DNA of 64,000 nucleotides from JANXLS01 sp038227045 (GCA_038227045.1 JBBRQD010000013.1:1-64000), one strand, 5' to 3'; numbered from the stretch's first letter, positions 45,848-55,250 are shown. The notes: generated by a model not told the origin, from the sequence alone. Program-made: numbers and translations.

Positions 45848-46726
45848 TCACTCTGCGTTTGTCGTTTGATGCGATACAGGTGCCGGCGCGGGCGCATTGG
45901 GCTTGATATGCACGGTCGGAACGCCCGTCGATACCGGTGCCGCCGATGGAATGCCGGCCACATGCCCGGACGAAATAATGGGTTTGTGCGCAACGGTGTG
46001 CTCGGGCACGCTGCCGCTGCTGCGGATCAGCATCATGACGCGTTCGACGAAGCGGTCGGTCTTGTCCTGCATCGCGTCAATGCTGGCCAAAAACGCGTTG
46101 TACGCAATCACCGCCGGGATCGCCACGGCCAGACCCGCAGCCGTCGCAATCAGCGCGGAGGAAATGCCCGAACCGACGCCCGCAAGATTGCTCGTGTCCG
46201 ATTTGCCGATATGCCGGAACGTATTCAAAATACCCCAGACCGTGCCGAACAGCCCGATGAACGGCGTCGCGCTGCCGGCTGTTGCCAGGAAGCCCAGCCC
46301 ATATTGCAATTTCGAAAAATAGTCGCGCGCGGTGTGCCGCATGCTCAACTCGATGACTTCTTCGCGCGTCGCGCCGGGATTGATCTTGATGCCACGCGCG
46401 TCGGCGGGAACGGCCGCCGCGGCGTTGCGGTTTTCGAGGGTCAGCATGGCCGCTTTGAAAACCGACATCACCGGAGACTGCCCGGTGCCCGAACCATGCG
46501 CCATGGCTTCGCCGAAACTGTCCGCGCCATCGAAGACCGCCAGGAATTTTTGGCTGTTCCGGCGCGCTTCGAAAAAGCTGAAGAGTTTCCAGAAGATAAT
46601 CGACCACGAGACCAGCGAGAATCCGATCAGCATGTAGAAGACGGATTTTTCGACGCCGCCCGATTCGCTCATCGTTTTACTGAGCATGTCCCAAAGCGTG
46701 TCGTCGGCAATTAAAAGAGTTGGCAT
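45848..46726 (-). CDS. exbB: MotA/TolQ/ExbB proton channel protein
   Basis: A 292-residue three-TM channel subunit. The N-terminal TM is at about 27-48. The conserved LQYGLGFLATAGSATPFIGLFGTVWGILNTF and GISSALIATAAGLAVAIPAVIAYN blocks (about 140-235) define the family and its ion path. The C-terminal 50 residues are Pro/Ala-rich and disordered. With ExbD it forms a proton-motive-force transducer. The energised partner is unknown; the envelope complexes nearby are possible clients. Confidence 0.94.
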   Translation of the reverse strand: MPTLLIADDTLWDMLSKTMSESGGVEKSVFYMLIGFSLVSWSIIFWKLFSFFEARRNSQKFLAVFDGADSFGEAMAHGSGTGQSPVMSVFKAAMLTLENRNAAAAVPADARGIKINPGATREEVIELSMRHTARDYFSKLQYGLGFLATAGSATPFIGLFGTVWGILNTFRHIGKSDTSNLAGVGSGISSALIATAAGLAVAIPAVIAYNAFLASIDAMQDKTDRFVERVMMLIRSSGSVPEHTVAHKPIISSGHVAGIPSAAPVSTGVPTVHIKPNAPAPAPVSHQTTNAE

Positions 46727-46917
46727 GAGCGCTTCCGAATTCGGGTTTCAAGTTCTGAAATCAAAACGACTATCCTACACCAATTCGAGTTCATTCGCGT
46801 GGAATGCGCTCGATGTCCTTCTCAAAAATGCGTTCAATACTCAAACAGACGTACCCAGCCCAGGTATCTTGAAATTTCCTGCTTTAATGTCGAATTGCAT
46901 TCAAGCCACTTGCCGTT

Positions 46918-46946
46918 GCTAACCGCTAACCGCTAACCGCTAACTC
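46918..46946. repeat. Short tandem heptamer CTAACCG
   Basis: About four tandem copies of the 7-base unit ctaaccg end exactly at the stop codon of the HlyD-type gene. No inverted partner was found. The rest of the 46727-46917 gap holds no gene that I can support. Confidence 0.75.
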
Positions 46947-48257
46947 CTATTTCCCCGTCGCATCGATAAACACATCGACCTGCTGCCCGACGTACAGCAC
47001 GGTATTGGAATCGGCGACCTTGTAAATGACTTCAAGCACGCGCGTGTCGACCATTTCGTGCTGGCTGTTTGTCAGGGATCGTTTTGGGATGATGAAGGGA
47101 TCGACACGGACAAATTCCAATGGAATCCGAATCGAATTGATCCCTTTGGGGAGCGCGATGGCTTTCACTCCCGGCCCCGGTTTGAAACGCGGCGCGTCGA
47201 ATTCGTCGATGCCCGCCCGGACGTGCAGCGGCTCGATGACGCCAAGGACAATCGGCGCGCTTTCGGGCTCGGGCGCCAATGCCATGGCGTATTCGCCCAT
47301 TCTCAAATTGACGCGCAGGACCGTCGCGTCAAGCGGCGCGCGAACCGTGTGGCGCGCGATTTCACGCTGAATGCGATCGACTTCCGCTTGAGCCGTGGCC
47401 ACGCCGGCCGCGGCTTCGGCGACGTTGGCCTTGGCCTCGCCCACGGCCACTTTCGCTTCCTCCACGGATGCTTTGGATTTGTCGACGTCCGGCTGCCATG
47501 CGCCCGCCAAAAAGGTGTTCAAGTCGGCTTGAGCGGACTGTAGCGCGGCCTCCGCGGTCTTGACTCGCGCCTTCGTTGTGGCCACGTTTGTCTGGGCAGT
47601 GGCGAGTCTGGCTTTATCGAGTTGCAATTGGAACCGCGCGCGCGAAGTCAATTGCTGAGCGGACGCGCCGTCGATTTCGGTCTTCTCCAAGCGCGTCAAT
47701 TCGGTTTGCGAATCGGCGACGGTGATGGGCAGTTGTGCCGCCGTGGCCTCGGCCTCGATAACCGCGTTTTTAGCCTCCAGCACAGCGGCGTCGGCCTGAG
47801 CCACTTTGGCGCGCAGACCCGGTTCATCCTCTTTGCGCCGGAAGGCGGTCACGCGATTCAAGTCCGCCGTGGCGCTGAGCACCGCCGCCTCGGAACGTGC
47901 GGCCGTCGCTTCGAATCTTTTGACGGTCGCCTCGGCCTTTCGGACAGCGGCTTCTGCGGCGATGCGCTGATGGTCCAGGGATCGCGCGTCGATCTCGAAG
48001 AGTTTGTCGCCCTTCTTTACTTTATCGTGCTGCTTGACAAACACGCCGGTGACCATGCCCGGATCGGGAACCCCGATCACGATGTTTTCGCTGGACGGTT
48101 CGACCAGCCCCGACGCCGCGATGCCCTTGTCGAATGGATTGCGCACCGGATCGGCCTGCAGCGGCGGCACGGGTATCGGCGCGACGCTGCGTTGCGCTTG
48201 AACGATGCCAAAGACAGCGCCCACCACGGCCAAAACCGCGATCATCCATTTCCACAT
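46947..48257 (-). CDS. HlyD-family periplasmic adaptor protein
   Basis: A membrane-fusion protein of about 436 residues. One N-terminal TM (MWKWMIAVLAVVGAVFGIVQA) leads into a lipoyl-like half motif (VTGVFVKQHDKVKKGDKLFEID), a very long alpha-helical hairpin rich in Ala/Glu/Lys (about 100-310) and the second half motif (HTVRAPLDATVLRVNLRMGEY), then a beta-barrel. It would bridge an inner-membrane exporter to an outer-membrane channel. No exporter or TolC gene is adjacent. Earlier in-frame starts at 48293 and 48284 exist; I prefer ATG at 48257, where the TM begins, with GGGGAT upstream. Confidence 0.87.
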   Translation of the reverse strand: MWKWMIAVLAVVGAVFGIVQAQRSVAPIPVPPLQADPVRNPFDKGIAASGLVEPSSENIVIGVPDPGMVTGVFVKQHDKVKKGDKLFEIDARSLDHQRIAAEAAVRKAEATVKRFEATAARSEAAVLSATADLNRVTAFRRKEDEPGLRAKVAQADAAVLEAKNAVIEAEATAAQLPITVADSQTELTRLEKTEIDGASAQQLTSRARFQLQLDKARLATAQTNVATTKARVKTAEAALQSAQADLNTFLAGAWQPDVDKSKASVEEAKVAVGEAKANVAEAAAGVATAQAEVDRIQREIARHTVRAPLDATVLRVNLRMGEYAMALAPEPESAPIVLGVIEPLHVRAGIDEFDAPRFKPGPGVKAIALPKGINSIRIPLEFVRVDPFIIPKRSLTNSQHEMVDTRVLEVIYKVADSNTVLYVGQQVDVFIDATGK

Positions 48258-48388
48258 GAGCGATAAAGATCCCCGAGTTTCCATGCACAACATTCAATTC
48301 ACAGCAGATTCTATTGTCGAATGTGTTGATATCAAACGAGGTTTGGACGAACAAATAGATGTGTCGATCGCAGCGTTATCATCGAGAT

Positions 48389-49330
48389 TCATGCTTCGCG
48401 TTGCGAAAGCCATTTGCGCAGCAACCCGCCGGGAAAAACCAGCAGGAACGCGACCATTGCAGGGATTGAGAGATCGATTCCGCCAAAGATTAGCAACATG
48501 GCCGAGTCTAGAAGGCAGTATCCTTTGACTCCCGCGAGTACCAAGCCGCGAGCGGCTTCAGGTGAACCTGTTCCAAGCAGCGTTCGCGTGCGTGCAGCAA
48601 GCTGGCAAAACAAAACCGCAATCGCCAAAAACCTCAATCCATTCAGGACGTTCACAGGCGACCACTTCGCGTTCAAAGCAATCAGTCCCGCCGCAACCAA
48701 TCCAGCCATCGTAAAAATCCATCCGAGCACCAGCGCGCCACGACTCTTGCCCTCTTCCTCTTGAGCCGAAAACGCCGTCACGCCCGCGCCATAAAGCCCC
48801 GATGCAATCGCCGGCAGCCACGGCAATCCCCACACCGGCGCGGTGCGCAGCGTCTCCAGCGCTTCCGACGAATTGTACGCCGCGCTCATGCCCAGCAGCA
48901 CATTCGAAAAACGGCACACGCCCAGCGCCAGCGGCCCGGCCAGCGTCCGGCCTTTGCACACGAAATCGTAGGCGACGATCGCCGCCGACAACACCGCCGC
49001 GACGATCAGCGTCGAGCGCCCTGTCCACGCCGCGATTTGAATTCCCGCCAGCATCAGTCCGCACGCGCACAGGATCGCGCCGCGCAGCGGCACCGCACCC
49101 GACGGAATCGGCCGGCCGGGGCGCACGCGCGCGTCTTCCTCGCGGTCGGCGATGTCGTTGAACGCCATCCCCGAAAGATACAGCGCCGCCGACGTCGCGC
49201 ACAGCGCGGCAAACACAGCCCAATCCGGCATGCCATGCACGGCATAATTGGTTAAAAAATAACCGGCGATAATGTCGGCGAATGCCGTGAAAACGTTGGG
49301 CAGGCGAATCAGGCGAAGGTATGCGATCAC
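48389..49330 (-). CDS. UbiA-family prenyltransferase
   Basis: An integral-membrane prenyltransferase of 313 residues with about eight TM helices. The first Mg-diphosphate motif is N58-D59-x2-D62-x3-D66 (NDIADREEDARVRPGRPIPSG). The second motif region (YDFVCKGRTLAGPLALGVCRFSN) has lost the usual Asp triad and resembles the EboC/SCO3242-like branch. The substrate is probably a polyprenyl diphosphate plus an aromatic or other acceptor; which one is unknown. No quinone or ebo genes lie around it. It is upstream of the HlyD gene on the same strand. Confidence 0.88.
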   Translation of the reverse strand: MIAYLRLIRLPNVFTAFADIIAGYFLTNYAVHGMPDWAVFAALCATSAALYLSGMAFNDIADREEDARVRPGRPIPSGAVPLRGAILCACGLMLAGIQIAAWTGRSTLIVAAVLSAAIVAYDFVCKGRTLAGPLALGVCRFSNVLLGMSAAYNSSEALETLRTAPVWGLPWLPAIASGLYGAGVTAFSAQEEEGKSRGALVLGWIFTMAGLVAAGLIALNAKWSPVNVLNGLRFLAIAVLFCQLAARTRTLLGTGSPEAARGLVLAGVKGYCLLDSAMLLIFGGIDLSIPAMVAFLLVFPGGLLRKWLSQREA

Positions 49331-49408
49331 ATTTAATCCAGAAAAAAACTCAAGCCCCCATTACTGGAGGCTTGGTGGAGTCAGCGTTCAGAGTCGGCAC
49401 CCACTGCA

Positions 49409-50293
49409 TCAAAAGCCCGTATTCATGTTGTTATTGGAATTATTTCCGCCGCGCTTACGTCCGTTGTTTCGCCCGTTATTATTATTGTTATTGTTGTTAT
49501 TATTGTTGTTGGCGTTGTTATTGGTCTGCTTCGGTGGCGCTGCTTTAGGTGCTGCGGGCGCTGCCGCGGGCGTCGGTTTTGCTTCCTTGGCAAGAGGTTT
49601 CTTCTTGACCGGTTTTTCTTCGTCGCCGGTATCGCCGCCGCCACTGCCATCGTCCGCGAAGCTCAAATCGCGCGCGACGAACACGCGATCTTTGTCATCG
49701 GTGACCCAAATCGCCTGTTTTTCTATCTTCGTTACCGTGTATTTGAAATCTTCCATATAGTCGCCGACCTTGACCTGTATGGTTTTGTCGTCTTTATCTT
49801 TCAATAGCGCATAAGTGATTCCATTCATTCTGGCTACCGCAGAAAATTTCACTTTCGCGACGACGTCGTTTATGCCAAACCTATTGGGATCCTCTTCGAC
49901 ATTTTTAACTATCGGCTGTGGCTCGGGGGGCGGCGGGGCAACTGGCTGTGCCGGAATAGGGGCCGGTGCTTTTACGCCCTCGGTACCCGGCTTCGCAATC
50001 TTAGGCACCGAAACGAAATCATCAATCGGTTCGAACGGATTCTTTCGATCGCGGTTCACCGCGACATCTCCAAATTTACCAGTCTCTAAATAAGGTATTA
50101 CATTCGCCATGCGCGTGTCGAGTTTATCGGGTGTCAGCGGAGCGGGAATGGGCAGGGGGGTTACCGGCGTGGTCACTTCCAGCGCCACCGGCTGCGACGC
50201 GAAAAAATTGTACGAGCTCCCGGCCAGCAGCAATGCCGCCACCAGTAAGACCAACTTCTCTTTATTGAATCCGTATGAGGCTTGCCGCTTCAT
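49409..50293 (-). CDS. PilP/GspC-like pilus-complex protein with poly-Asn tail
   Basis: An inner-membrane-anchored periplasmic protein, 294 residues: one TM at about 13-32, a Pro-rich linker, then a PilP/GspC-like beta domain (about 160-215: QVKVGDYMEDFKYTVTKIEKQ, shared with the next gene upstream). The C-terminus is a Lys/Ala/Pro region then a near-pure Asn tract (about 255-294). The domain assignment is by pattern and position beside the PilO-like, PilM and secretin genes. It probably links the inner-membrane platform to the secretin. It is last in the minus-strand pilus-like run. Confidence 0.75.
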   Translation of the reverse strand: MKRQASYGFNKEKLVLLVAALLLAGSSYNFFASQPVALEVTTPVTPLPIPAPLTPDKLDTRMANVIPYLETGKFGDVAVNRDRKNPFEPIDDFVSVPKIAKPGTEGVKAPAPIPAQPVAPPPPEPQPIVKNVEEDPNRFGINDVVAKVKFSAVARMNGITYALLKDKDDKTIQVKVGDYMEDFKYTVTKIEKQAIWVTDDKDRVFVARDLSFADDGSGGGDTGDEEKPVKKKPLAKEAKPTPAAAPAAPKAAPPKQTNNNANNNNNNNNNNNNGRNNGRKRGGNNSNNNMNTGF

Positions 50294-50390
50294 GGTTGTT
50301 CGACCTTTATATAATCAGTATAACCCGTATGTACTCAAATTGCACCTATCAGACTTCGGAATTGCTGCGTACCTCAAATCCCTCGCCCGA

Positions 50391-51767
50391 TCATTGCGGC
50401 GGCTTTGCGGCTCCACCCAGCACGCGGCGCCCCGGTCTGTTGCCCACCGGCTTATTCACTTCCTTTTTCTTTTGATAAAATCCGCCGGGTTTTTCAATCG
50501 GGTCGAAAAAGTCCATTCCGGCCGCGATCATCGTCACCAGAATTTGCTCCGATCTTTCCGGAAAACGCCGCTTCACCTGCAAGTCGTTGGCGTCCGTTCT
50601 AAATTCTTTCAGTTCCGTCTTATCGCGGTTGCTGTGTTCAAAGGACGGTGAAAGAATTTCAAGCTGCCGGAACACCAGGAACTGCCCTTCCAGCACGATA
50701 ACCGGATTGCCGTGTTCGTCGGCGAAAGTGATGCCGAGCGGGTCGATCTTCGTCACCGTATATTTGTAGTCGGGAAGATAGTCGCCAACCTTTACATCCA
50801 TTGTCTTGCCGCTATCGCGAAATTTCAATTGCGGCATGCGCGGGCCGTTGACGGGCGGATTCCACGCGGAGTTGATCGGCGTAACACCCGTGAATTCCAA
50901 GTTGGGATCCTTGGGCGTCCGGACCGAATGCATGAATTGGATAAACGTATTCGTGTCGCAGATCAACTGAATCTTGACCGGGTATTCCTGGATGAAAACA
51001 GGCCACGATTCGACGTTGAATTTTCGAAATTTCGCGCTGCTGGGGTTTTTTTCAGCCGGATCGTATTTCGGATTCGGGATCAGCGCCGTCGGTCCGGTCG
51101 TCTCCGAATCGCGCGGCTCCACCAGCATGATGCGCATGTACGCCTCGGGCTTGAAACCGAGGCTGCGCTCGCGATTCTCCTCGGCCAGTTTCGCCTGAAT
51201 GCACAGATCGATAATCCTTTCGGCAATATACAATTCGCGCAGAAATTCCAACGCTTTATCCCGGTCGGGAATATTGCCGGAGATCCGCTTGAAACCGATG
51301 TCCGCATCGTCGACTTCCACATGCGCGTTCTTGCAGGCGATCTCCACTACGTTTCGGTGGTTCTCCCAGGTTTTTCGGAAATAAAGCCCGGGGTCGCGCT
51401 CGTCAGTCTCCGTCCACGTCGGATAGGCAATGCGATTGGCACTTTGCTTTTCTTCGATCTTTGCTTTCGTGAACTCGTTCGCATCATCGTACAGCTTCTT
51501 CAGCCCTTCGATGGGATGATCGTCGCCGGAGGAAATGTTGGGCTCCCCGCGTTCGCCGTAATGAACCGGCTGAATGGGCGAGTGGTACGTGTCATAGTTG
51601 CCACCCGTCGTTTTTAAATTTGCGCGCGCATTGGATTCCTGTTCCGCCAGAGCCGAATAACCGGCGAGACCCAGCCATCCCGCCGGCCAAAAGTACACCA
51701 CTCCGAAGATCACCGCCCCGATGATCGCGCCGTTCACCAGCCGTTGATCCGACTTGTCCAATGCCAT
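50391..51767 (-). CDS. PilO/Amuc_1100-like pilus-complex protein
   Basis: A 458-residue protein with one N-terminal TM (about 13-33), a helical segment (about 40-150), an alpha/beta ferredoxin-like region (about 150-310) as in PilO and Akkermansia Amuc_1100, and a C-terminal module (VKVGDYLPDYKYTVTKIDPLGITF at about 335-360) that repeats the PilP-like domain of the downstream protein. The assignment follows from topology and gene order (PilM-N, then this, then PilP-like). It should form the periplasmic alignment complex. A pair of inverted three-hairpin repeats lies upstream. Confidence 0.75.
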   Translation of the reverse strand: MALDKSDQRLVNGAIIGAVIFGVVYFWPAGWLGLAGYSALAEQESNARANLKTTGGNYDTYHSPIQPVHYGERGEPNISSGDDHPIEGLKKLYDDANEFTKAKIEEKQSANRIAYPTWTETDERDPGLYFRKTWENHRNVVEIACKNAHVEVDDADIGFKRISGNIPDRDKALEFLRELYIAERIIDLCIQAKLAEENRERSLGFKPEAYMRIMLVEPRDSETTGPTALIPNPKYDPAEKNPSSAKFRKFNVESWPVFIQEYPVKIQLICDTNTFIQFMHSVRTPKDPNLEFTGVTPINSAWNPPVNGPRMPQLKFRDSGKTMDVKVGDYLPDYKYTVTKIDPLGITFADEHGNPVIVLEGQFLVFRQLEILSPSFEHSNRDKTELKEFRTDANDLQVKRRFPERSEQILVTMIAAGMDFFDPIEKPGGFYQKKKEVNKPVGNRPGRRVLGGAAKPPQ

Positions 51768-51817
51768 GGCGTTTCGTCCTGTTTAAACAACCCTAATTCA
51801 GTCGTTGCTTTCGCTCC

Positions 51818-51923
51818 CATCCCGAAGGGATTGAAAGCGATTAGCCGGTGGTTGAGGCCGTACGCGGCCGACACCACCGGATTCAATTCAAAATCGTCCT
51901 GCACCCCGGCAGGGGTGTCAGCC
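51818..51923 (-). repeat. Three-hairpin palindromic repeat, copy C (inverted)
   Basis: The inverse of copy B at 51972-52075: atcccgaagggat first, then ccggtggttgaggccg...accaccgg, then caccccggcaggggtg. It forms a large inverted pair with copy B, 48 bases apart. Confidence 0.85.
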
Positions 51924-51971
51924 TGGACTTGCCGTAACAATCCAAGCTGTATTTTGTGCGTTTCGAACTTT

Positions 51972-52075
51972 GCTGGCACCCTTCCAGGGTGCGGCACTTT
52001 TGTCTCGTCTATTCCGGTGGTGTCGGCCGGGTACGGCCTCAACCACCGGCTAATCGCTGGCATCCCTCCGGGATG
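51972..52075 (+). repeat. Three-hairpin palindromic repeat, copy B
   Basis: Same order and orientation as copy A at 11105-11206: cacccttccagggtg, ccggtggtgtcggccggg...accaccgg, catccctccgggatg. The 411-base gap between the PilO-like and PilM genes (51768-52178) is largely made of copies B and C; I see no gene in it. Confidence 0.85.
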
Positions 52076-52178
52076 ACGGCAATTCAACCGTTTGCGTTGA
52101 CGAGTCACTGCTATTTCAAATCACCATGCATCGACCTCGAAGTCACCGGCAAATTAAGGCGCGTCCGATGTCGCACAA

Positions 52179-55100
52179 TCATTGTTTCGCGTCCTTGGGA
52201 ACTTTCTCGGGAGCCACGGCCGGCTCGTCCGGCACCACATAAACAGGCTTGCGCTTCGGTTCCGGCACGGCCGGCTGATTGTTTGGGACCGCCGGTATCA
52301 ATGGCCGCGCAGGTACCGGAGTGGCTATTACGGGTCGCGCCGGGATTACTGGATTGATCGGTTGCGCTGCGGGCCGCGCCGGTTGAACGTCCTGAATCGG
52401 CTGCTCGACCAGACCGGGCTGCGGTTGATTCTGACGAACTGCGGGTACCAAAGGCGGCGTGACTGGAGCTTGCGGCACAAATGGATTTGCGCGCGGATTC
52501 GCGGGCAGAACCGCCGGCGGATTGACCGGAACGATTGGTTTTCCTACAGGAGTTTTCGGCACATCTTTCTTGACGTTCCTTTTATCGCCGGCGTTCTTCG
52601 GATTTGTCGTATCGGTCTTAGCAGTTGCGTCCTTTGCTGCCGCCGCAGTGTACGCTTCGAGCACGAATTCCTTGAGATACAATCCGCCATTCAAGTTATC
52701 TTCTTTGCTGATCCAAATCGGACGAATGTCCTTGAATAAATTCGCGGGGTTGTCCGGGTCCAGCGGAAATGGCACCAGTTTGTCGTAAAAATCCTGGATC
52801 GGCTTGATCAGGCTTTCCTTCTGTTTGCCGCGCGCAAACCCCCGCAAATAAACGCGCCGTTGCGCCAGGAACGAGTCCGGTTCCTTGTTGGCTTCTGGCG
52901 GCTTGCCGCCTTCCGATGTGGTGGCCTCGGCCATCACCACGGCAGGCATGGTCGTGGAGATCGAAGTCAGATAAATGTCGTCCTGGATGCGCTGCTTGCT
53001 CTTCAATTCCGCCAGCAGATTCAGGAAATAATCCCCGGACTGGACGTTGTCGGTGATCGTCTTGAGCCGGTGGCGCAATTCGTTATTCTCTTTTTCCTGC
53101 TTTTTAACGGCGTCGTTTTGAGTCCGCGCGAGTTTGAACGCCTCGTCTGCGCGCGTGAAGTTTTCGTTGAGCGCGTCGGTATTTCTGTACGGCGTGTAAA
53201 CCAGCAGCCCCAGCGCCAGCGCCGCGGCGCCCGCCGCGTAATAGTGGTACGCGCCGCGCGCCCAGAACTCGCGGCGATTTTTGATCGACTGCGGCAGAAG
53301 CTGGAAATTGAACGAGCCCTTTCGCAGGTCGCTCAGCGCAAGCCCTAGCGCCACACCCAGCGTGTGCTGTTCGCCGCGCAGCGCTTCCGCCGCGGCGGGA
53401 CTTAAGCGGGCCAGCGACAGATTGCGCAGCGGTTCCAGCATCTGCACTTCGACGCGCAGACGCCGGCCCATGAATTCCGGCAAGCCTTTCAGTTTGCTGC
53501 CGCCGCCGGTGATATACAAGCGGTCGAGTTTCATCTGCGGCTGCTTGGCCTGCTGCTTGGCGTTGAGCATCACGTTTTCAACCGCCGCGCACAGCACCGC
53601 GGCTTCGCGAACGAGCGCGGCCGTCGTCTGCCGTTTGCGCCTGTCTTTGTCGTCGTTCAAGGCCGGCGTGCCGCTCGAACTTGCGGAAAGATCCGCAATC
53701 TCCTGCGACGCTCCGCCGGAGGGCGCAGCGTTTTCGGAAGCGCTTTTTGCGCCGTCGTTCACTGGCATCAGATCGACGCTGGCTTGCGGCACTGGAGGCG
53801 CAACGTATTGAGTTGCGGTCAGCGGCGAAGGCTTGAGCCCGGCGCTATTCGGCGCATCTTTCTTTTCGTCGTCGATCGGCTGCAACTCAAAATCATCCAA
53901 CGCGGCGGGCGCGGCCGCGGCAACGGGAACCGGCTTGGGCGCGACAGGCACGGGCGCGGCACTTGCAGCAGACGCGGCGGGCGTTCGAACAACCTTGAGG
54001 GGTGCGGACGGCGTTGTATCCAATTCGAGCTCTTCCAGCGAAGGGGCCGAGTAATCGCTGGGGATCATCACCATCGCGGCAGGCAATTTTTGTGATTGCG
54101 CAGGGCTGGGAGCGACAGCCGAACTCGCTGGACCCGGAGCAGGTTGCGGTGCTCCTGCCGGAGATTGTCCCGATGGGGCGGCTAGTGGCACAGCGGGTTT
54201 GATCTGCGATCCCGCCGGACTTCCTGGAGTGGGGGAAGGGCGGACGTTCATTTTCGGACCGTCCGGTACGCGCGCGCGCCGCGATTCTTCGCTGCCACCA
54301 GCGGGCGCAACAGCCCCTGCGCTCGGCACAGGAACGATCCCCGAACGCGCCGGCGCGCCGCTCGGATTTACACCGGATGAACCGGCTGCGTCGGGAGTCT
54401 GAATACCTGGGACGACGTTCGACGCGCCGGGTTTGCCCGGCATGCTCGAGCGCGGAAGGCTCAACGTCGCGCCGGTGCGCTGCAAGCGCGGGCGGGCAGT
54501 CGTGCTTCCCGCCGCCGGCGGTGCATCGAAAACGATCTCTGCGGTCGTCTTCTTCAAATCGTCCGCTTCGGACCAATCGAGCTTTAAATCGTCCGCCAAA
54601 TTTTGAGTGAACCTTCGGCCGCCGCCCAGCAGAGTGCGCGCATAATACAGCGCGCCATTCTTGCAGATCAGCACCGTCAAATCGTCGGCGCCTATGTCGG
54701 CCACCGCCACCGTCTTATCCGCGTCGAAGCCGTGCCCGTGGTAATACGCGCTGTACAAAGCAAGCGCTTCCAGATCGATCTCGATTTCGCCCAGCCCGCC
54801 GGACTTCGCTTGTCCGAGCAGTTCGGTGGCGTAGCTTTCACGGCACATGCCGATGATCACCGTGTACTGTCCGTTGGATTCGGGCACGTCCATGATGTGG
54901 TAGTCGGAGCAATTGGCCTCCTTCTCTTCGGCGCGTTCTTCGACCTCGTATTTGACAAGCATCTCCAGACGCCACGGTGGAACCGGCGGAATTTGAAGAT
55001 AGCGGATCGAGGTTCTGCCACCCGACGCGCCGACGCGGCGGGTCTCCGCGCGCAACCGCGCGCTGCGCACCAATTCCCGCAGCTTTTCGCCGATCGCCAG

Positions 55101-55250
55101 CGCACGATCCGGGCTTTCCGCCATGCGGGTGAGATCCGCGATCGGCATGGTTCCAGCCCCGATCACCTCTACCGGACCGGTTTTTTCGGCCTTCAGAACA
55201 ACGCCTTTGATCGCTTCGGATCCGATATCGATTCCCGCAGTCGTGCTCAT
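52179..55250 (-). CDS. pilM: PilM-PilN fusion with large Pro/Ala-rich insertion
   Basis: A 1023-residue protein. The actin-like PilM fold starts at GIDIGSEAIKG (residues 6-16), with the second phosphate loop VAVADIGADDLTV (181-193). It is then interrupted by about 300 residues (about 241-540) of Pro/Ala/Ser-rich low-complexity sequence, and resumes at TAALVREAAVLC with the adenosine motif YITGGGSKLKGLPEFM (579-594). A PilN-like part follows: FNFQLLPQSIKNRRE, one TM (about 670-686), a coiled coil (690-730) and a periplasmic domain. A Pro-rich tail ends the chain (about 890-1023). ATG at 55250 has GGGAG upstream. It belongs with the flanking PilO-like and secretin genes. Confidence 0.85.
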   Translation of the reverse strand: MSTTAGIDIGSEAIKGVVLKAEKTGPVEVIGAGTMPIADLTRMAESPDRALAIGEKLRELVRSARLRAETRRVGASGGRTSIRYLQIPPVPPWRLEMLVKYEVEERAEEKEANCSDYHIMDVPESNGQYTVIIGMCRESYATELLGQAKSGGLGEIEIDLEALALYSAYYHGHGFDADKTVAVADIGADDLTVLICKNGALYYARTLLGGGRRFTQNLADDLKLDWSEADDLKKTTAEIVFDAPPAAGSTTARPRLQRTGATLSLPRSSMPGKPGASNVVPGIQTPDAAGSSGVNPSGAPARSGIVPVPSAGAVAPAGGSEESRRARVPDGPKMNVRPSPTPGSPAGSQIKPAVPLAAPSGQSPAGAPQPAPGPASSAVAPSPAQSQKLPAAMVMIPSDYSAPSLEELELDTTPSAPLKVVRTPAASAASAAPVPVAPKPVPVAAAAPAALDDFELQPIDDEKKDAPNSAGLKPSPLTATQYVAPPVPQASVDLMPVNDGAKSASENAAPSGGASQEIADLSASSSGTPALNDDKDRRKRQTTAALVREAAVLCAAVENVMLNAKQQAKQPQMKLDRLYITGGGSKLKGLPEFMGRRLRVEVQMLEPLRNLSLARLSPAAAEALRGEQHTLGVALGLALSDLRKGSFNFQLLPQSIKNRREFWARGAYHYYAAGAAALALGLLVYTPYRNTDALNENFTRADEAFKLARTQNDAVKKQEKENNELRHRLKTITDNVQSGDYFLNLLAELKSKQRIQDDIYLTSISTTMPAVVMAEATTSEGGKPPEANKEPDSFLAQRRVYLRGFARGKQKESLIKPIQDFYDKLVPFPLDPDNPANLFKDIRPIWISKEDNLNGGLYLKEFVLEAYTAAAAKDATAKTDTTNPKNAGDKRNVKKDVPKTPVGKPIVPVNPPAVLPANPRANPFVPQAPVTPPLVPAVRQNQPQPGLVEQPIQDVQPARPAAQPINPVIPARPVIATPVPARPLIPAVPNNQPAVPEPKRKPVYVVPDEPAVAPEKVPKDAKQ

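Noticed and set aside
46918..46946. Possible CRISPR-like or iteron array of CTAACCG heptamers
   Set aside because: Units are only 7 bases, directly adjacent with no spacers, and no cas or replication gene is near.
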